A DNA stretch of 64,000 nucleotides from CAUPWF01 sp964369775 (GTDB lineage Bacteria; Bacillota; Clostridia; Lachnospirales; Lachnospiraceae): positions 23,989-87,988 of the forward strand of contig CAYJHQ010000007.1 of assembly GCA_964369775.1 (NCBI GenBank), written 5' to 3'. How positions within the stretch are numbered: the first letter of the stretch is position 1; each line of letters opens with the position of its first letter. Shown here one piece after another: positions 62,065-64,000 of this stretch. The translations under genes were made by a program, and so were the position numbers. The notes under the pieces are model-generated. The model made no database searches and was not told where the DNA came from. It worked only from the letters and a program-made list of their open reading frames with translations.

Positions 62065-63858
62065 ATGATTAACAAAAAAGAATTAATAAAACTTATGCAG
62101 GGCATAGAAGGGGTTTTGGGATTAAGAGAGGAGAATGGGCGAGTTGAGTTCAATTGCTTTTCATACTTCAATGTGAAATTGCAAATTGAAGAAAAAGGAC
62201 AAAATGGATTTTGCAGCATTGAGTCAACATTAAGTGAGCCAATTGAAGGACCTAAAGAGTCAGCTATCATGGGCATCGTGATGAAGCAAGACAGCAACGC
62301 AAAACCTTTGTTTTATAATGGAACTTTGAAGTTTTCAATGCCAATTTCAAATGATAAAGAGTTTTTAGATTACGATGGAGTAATTAGCCGATTACAGCGA
62401 ATAGTTAGCAAGTTGAAAGTCGTTCAAGAGCGACCTATCTTTAAAGAGTGCATGGCAAAAGCGGAGATATCTCTAGAGGAGGTTGCTACCGACGAAGAGG
62501 TTGTTGATGCAGATGAGACAATCAAAGATGAGCCAGCGAGGGAGAGTGATGCAGCGGAAAGAGAAAAAAATCAACCAACTATCCCTAAAAAAGCTGTTGA
62601 TGTATCAGCCCGCTTGGCAGAGGCAAAGAAAAAGGCATTGTCTAATTTAAATTTTGACTTTTCAGTCCCAGAGCAGAGTACACCAGAAGTGGAATCGGTA
62701 GAGATTGTGGAGAAAGAAAAAATCAAAAAAAACGAGGATGAAGAAGAGGCGTCTATACTACATACATCATCAAGTGAAAGCATCAAGGCAGACATAGAAA
62801 TCACCTTTTCAGGGATTAAAGATATCAACCGAAGATTGCAAAGAAATAAAGAAGAGCAGATCAGGCTGATTCAAGAGCGAAAGGTTGCAATGTCAAAGAA
62901 GGCTGAGTTAGAAGCGCATCAACAAAACTTTGCAAATGCAAAAGCTGCTTTCTGTGAGAAGGTGAGAGAAGCAGAGAAAAGATTAGACGATCTAAATCAA
63001 AGAGAGCAAGCTCTTGAAGCTAGGGAAATGGCTTTTCAGAAAGAAAAAGAGCAATTTGACACGAATCACAGAGAGGTTAATGAATCATTAATTCAGAAAA
63101 AGGCAGAGCTTGAATCAATTACTGCTAGAGAGAACGCGCTAATCGCAAAAGAGTCTAGTATTGAGAGTCGCGAATCACAAGTGGCGCAAAAAGAGAGCTC
63201 AATGGATGAGGTGTTCGAGCAACGAAAAGCGGAATTAGCAACTCACGTAGATGAAGTGTTAGCGCTTCTTGAAGAAAAAACAAAGGACTTTGAATCAGCA
63301 AATGAAAAAGTGGAGTCGCTAGAGAAAAAGATTGCAGAGGCAAAAAGGGAACAGCAGTCGCTCTCTGATAAATTAAAAGGCGCCCAAAGAGAAAAGATCG
63401 ATTTGCAAACGAAGTGTGATGCATTAGAAATTGCAAACAAAAGAGAAGTTGAAGAATTGAAAACAAAGCTTGATGAGGAAAATAAAGTAGCTATTGCAGA
63501 GCTAGAGAAGGCTCACCAAGAATCATTAGCTAGCAATGATATTGAGAAAAGAATGGAGCAAATCGAGCAAGAGTTGAAAATCAATAACTACGAACTCACT
63601 CGCAGTGGATCGATAGTCAACCTAAGCTTATCAGAGGGTGTAACCGTGGTCATAGATGGGGCAAGAAATTACATGAGAATTAAAAAAGCCTTAGAGAAGC
63701 CAACAAAGAAGTACAAGAAGGAGCTAACCGAACTTGCAAAAGACCCAGATAGATTAATTGTAACAAGTGGCATCAAAGAAGTGCTTTGCTCGACCTCGTT
63801 TGGAAACATCCACGAGGAAATTGTAGCAGTAAGAGAAAAATTAAAGAATTTAAAGTAA
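62065..63858 (+). CDS. Long coiled-coil protein (597 aa)
   Basis: A 597-residue cytoplasmic-looking protein. The N-terminal domain (about 1-130) is of unknown fold, starting MINKKELIKLMQGIEGVLGL. An acidic linker (about 140-230) leads into an extended coiled coil (about 240-500) dense in Glu, Lys, Gln and Ala. A compact C-terminal domain (about 510-597) contains YELTRSGSIVNLSLSEGVTV. No motif identifies it; shape alone recalls SMC-like or filament-forming scaffold proteins. ATG 62065 is preferred over 62059, which is one base from the GGAG. Own promoter and terminator. Confidence 0.7.
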   Translation: MINKKELIKLMQGIEGVLGLREENGRVEFNCFSYFNVKLQIEEKGQNGFCSIESTLSEPIEGPKESAIMGIVMKQDSNAKPLFYNGTLKFSMPISNDKEFLDYDGVISRLQRIVSKLKVVQERPIFKECMAKAEISLEEVATDEEVVDADETIKDEPARESDAAEREKNQPTIPKKAVDVSARLAEAKKKALSNLNFDFSVPEQSTPEVESVEIVEKEKIKKNEDEEEASILHTSSSESIKADIEITFSGIKDINRRLQRNKEEQIRLIQERKVAMSKKAELEAHQQNFANAKAAFCEKVREAEKRLDDLNQREQALEAREMAFQKEKEQFDTNHREVNESLIQKKAELESITARENALIAKESSIESRESQVAQKESSMDEVFEQRKAELATHVDEVLALLEEKTKDFESANEKVESLEKKIAEAKREQQSLSDKLKGAQREKIDLQTKCDALEIANKREVEELKTKLDEENKVAIAELEKAHQESLASNDIEKRMEQIEQELKINNYELTRSGSIVNLSLSEGVTVVIDGARNYMRIKKALEKPTKKYKKELTELAKDPDRLIVTSGIKEVLCSTSFGNIHEEIVAVREKLKNLK

Positions 63859-63864
63859 AAGAAA

Positions 63865-63891
63865 GAAGCAGGGCGGAGGCTCTGCTTTTTT
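63865..63891 (+). terminator. Terminator, unit 19
   Basis: AAGCAGGGC pairs, with wobbles, with GCTCTGCTT around GGAG; six T follow and run into palindrome site 12. Confidence 0.8.
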
Positions 63892-63904
63892 GGAACTCAG
63901 TTCC
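63892..63904. repeat. Dispersed palindrome site 12, GGAACTCAGTTCC
   Basis: Exact copy directly after the terminator of the coiled-coil gene, 19 bases before the next CATATT box. Confidence 0.85.
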
Positions 63905-63922
63905 AAAATTTGTCAATCTCGT

Positions 63923-63960
63923 CATATTAACAGTGAAAAATAAATTGATAGTGTAAAGTG
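63923..63960 (+). promoter_or_regulatory. CATATT element promoter, unit 20, without a following ORF in the window
   Basis: CATATTAACAGTGAAAAATAAA matches the consensus, but there is no AGGAGG; only a five-codon ATG frame follows before the window ends. It could drive an RNA or a gene starting further right. Confidence 0.5.
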
Positions 63961-64000
63961 AGGTATGAAAAACGTAGAGTAAAAAAATAGGTACTAACAG

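Overview
The window reads as a low-GC Gram-positive anaerobe of the class Clostridia, most likely Lachnospiraceae-like. This rests on the gene content (pyrBI, gltBD plus an FMN-type glutamate synthase homologue, AsnA, c-di-GMP proteins, paired NlpC/P60 hydrolases), AGGAGG-type ribosome binding sites and SigA-type promoters. The family assignment is inference; no 16S rRNA gene is present.

Positions 1-38,650 are chromosome. In order they hold: pyrBI (minus strand); pheA, a DUF815 ATPase, argS and a CPBP protease; gltBD with a clear promoter at 7114-7142; two NlpC/P60 paralogues flanking a glyoxalase-family gene; rpsB-tsf; asnA; an ABC exporter with a methionine-rich outer loop, next to a lipoprotein MsrAB; a pair of decayed molybdenum-hydroxylase-type genes (XDH FAD-subunit-like and YqeC-like) leading into a PilZ protein and an HD-GYP phosphodiesterase; an AI-2E family permease; a glutamate synthase-like flavoenzyme; glpK; the pyrH-frr-uppS-cdsA-dxr-rseP block followed by mnmA and a MATE transporter; and tRNA-Leu(AAG) at 38668-38752. 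The usual rpsB-tsf-pyrH-frr order is split by about 12.8 kb.

From just after the tRNA gene to the window end (about 25 kb, continuing beyond 64,000) lies what I read as a mobile element integrated at tRNA-Leu. It carries replication/recombination genes (SSB, RusA-type resolvase, topoisomerase III, CHC2 zinc-finger protein, giant N6-methylase/SNF2 helicase), cell-envelope genes (class B sortase, M23 peptidase, membrane-anchored nuclease, EP-repeat surface protein), DUF3846 and DUF4317 proteins, and many unknowns. No integrase, relaxase or type IV secretion gene is in view; they may lie to the right.

The most interesting aspect is the element's regulatory grammar. (1) Every transcription unit, on either strand, starts with CATATT, usually followed by a GAAAATAAA-like stretch and AGGAGG: 20 copies by eye, with no -35 box. 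(2) The element encodes a very divergent sigma-70-like protein (48865-49785, minus), the obvious candidate to read them. (3) A 13-bp palindrome, GGAACTSAGTTCC, occurs 11 times exactly and once with one mismatch across the element, in and between genes, and I found none in the chromosomal part. Its layout resembles dispersed operator systems such as the KorB sites of IncP plasmids. (4) Almost every unit closes with its own short hairpin terminator, often with a GNRA-type loop, directly after the stop codon. Together these suggest a self-contained transcription programme built from CDS-terminator-promoter cassettes.
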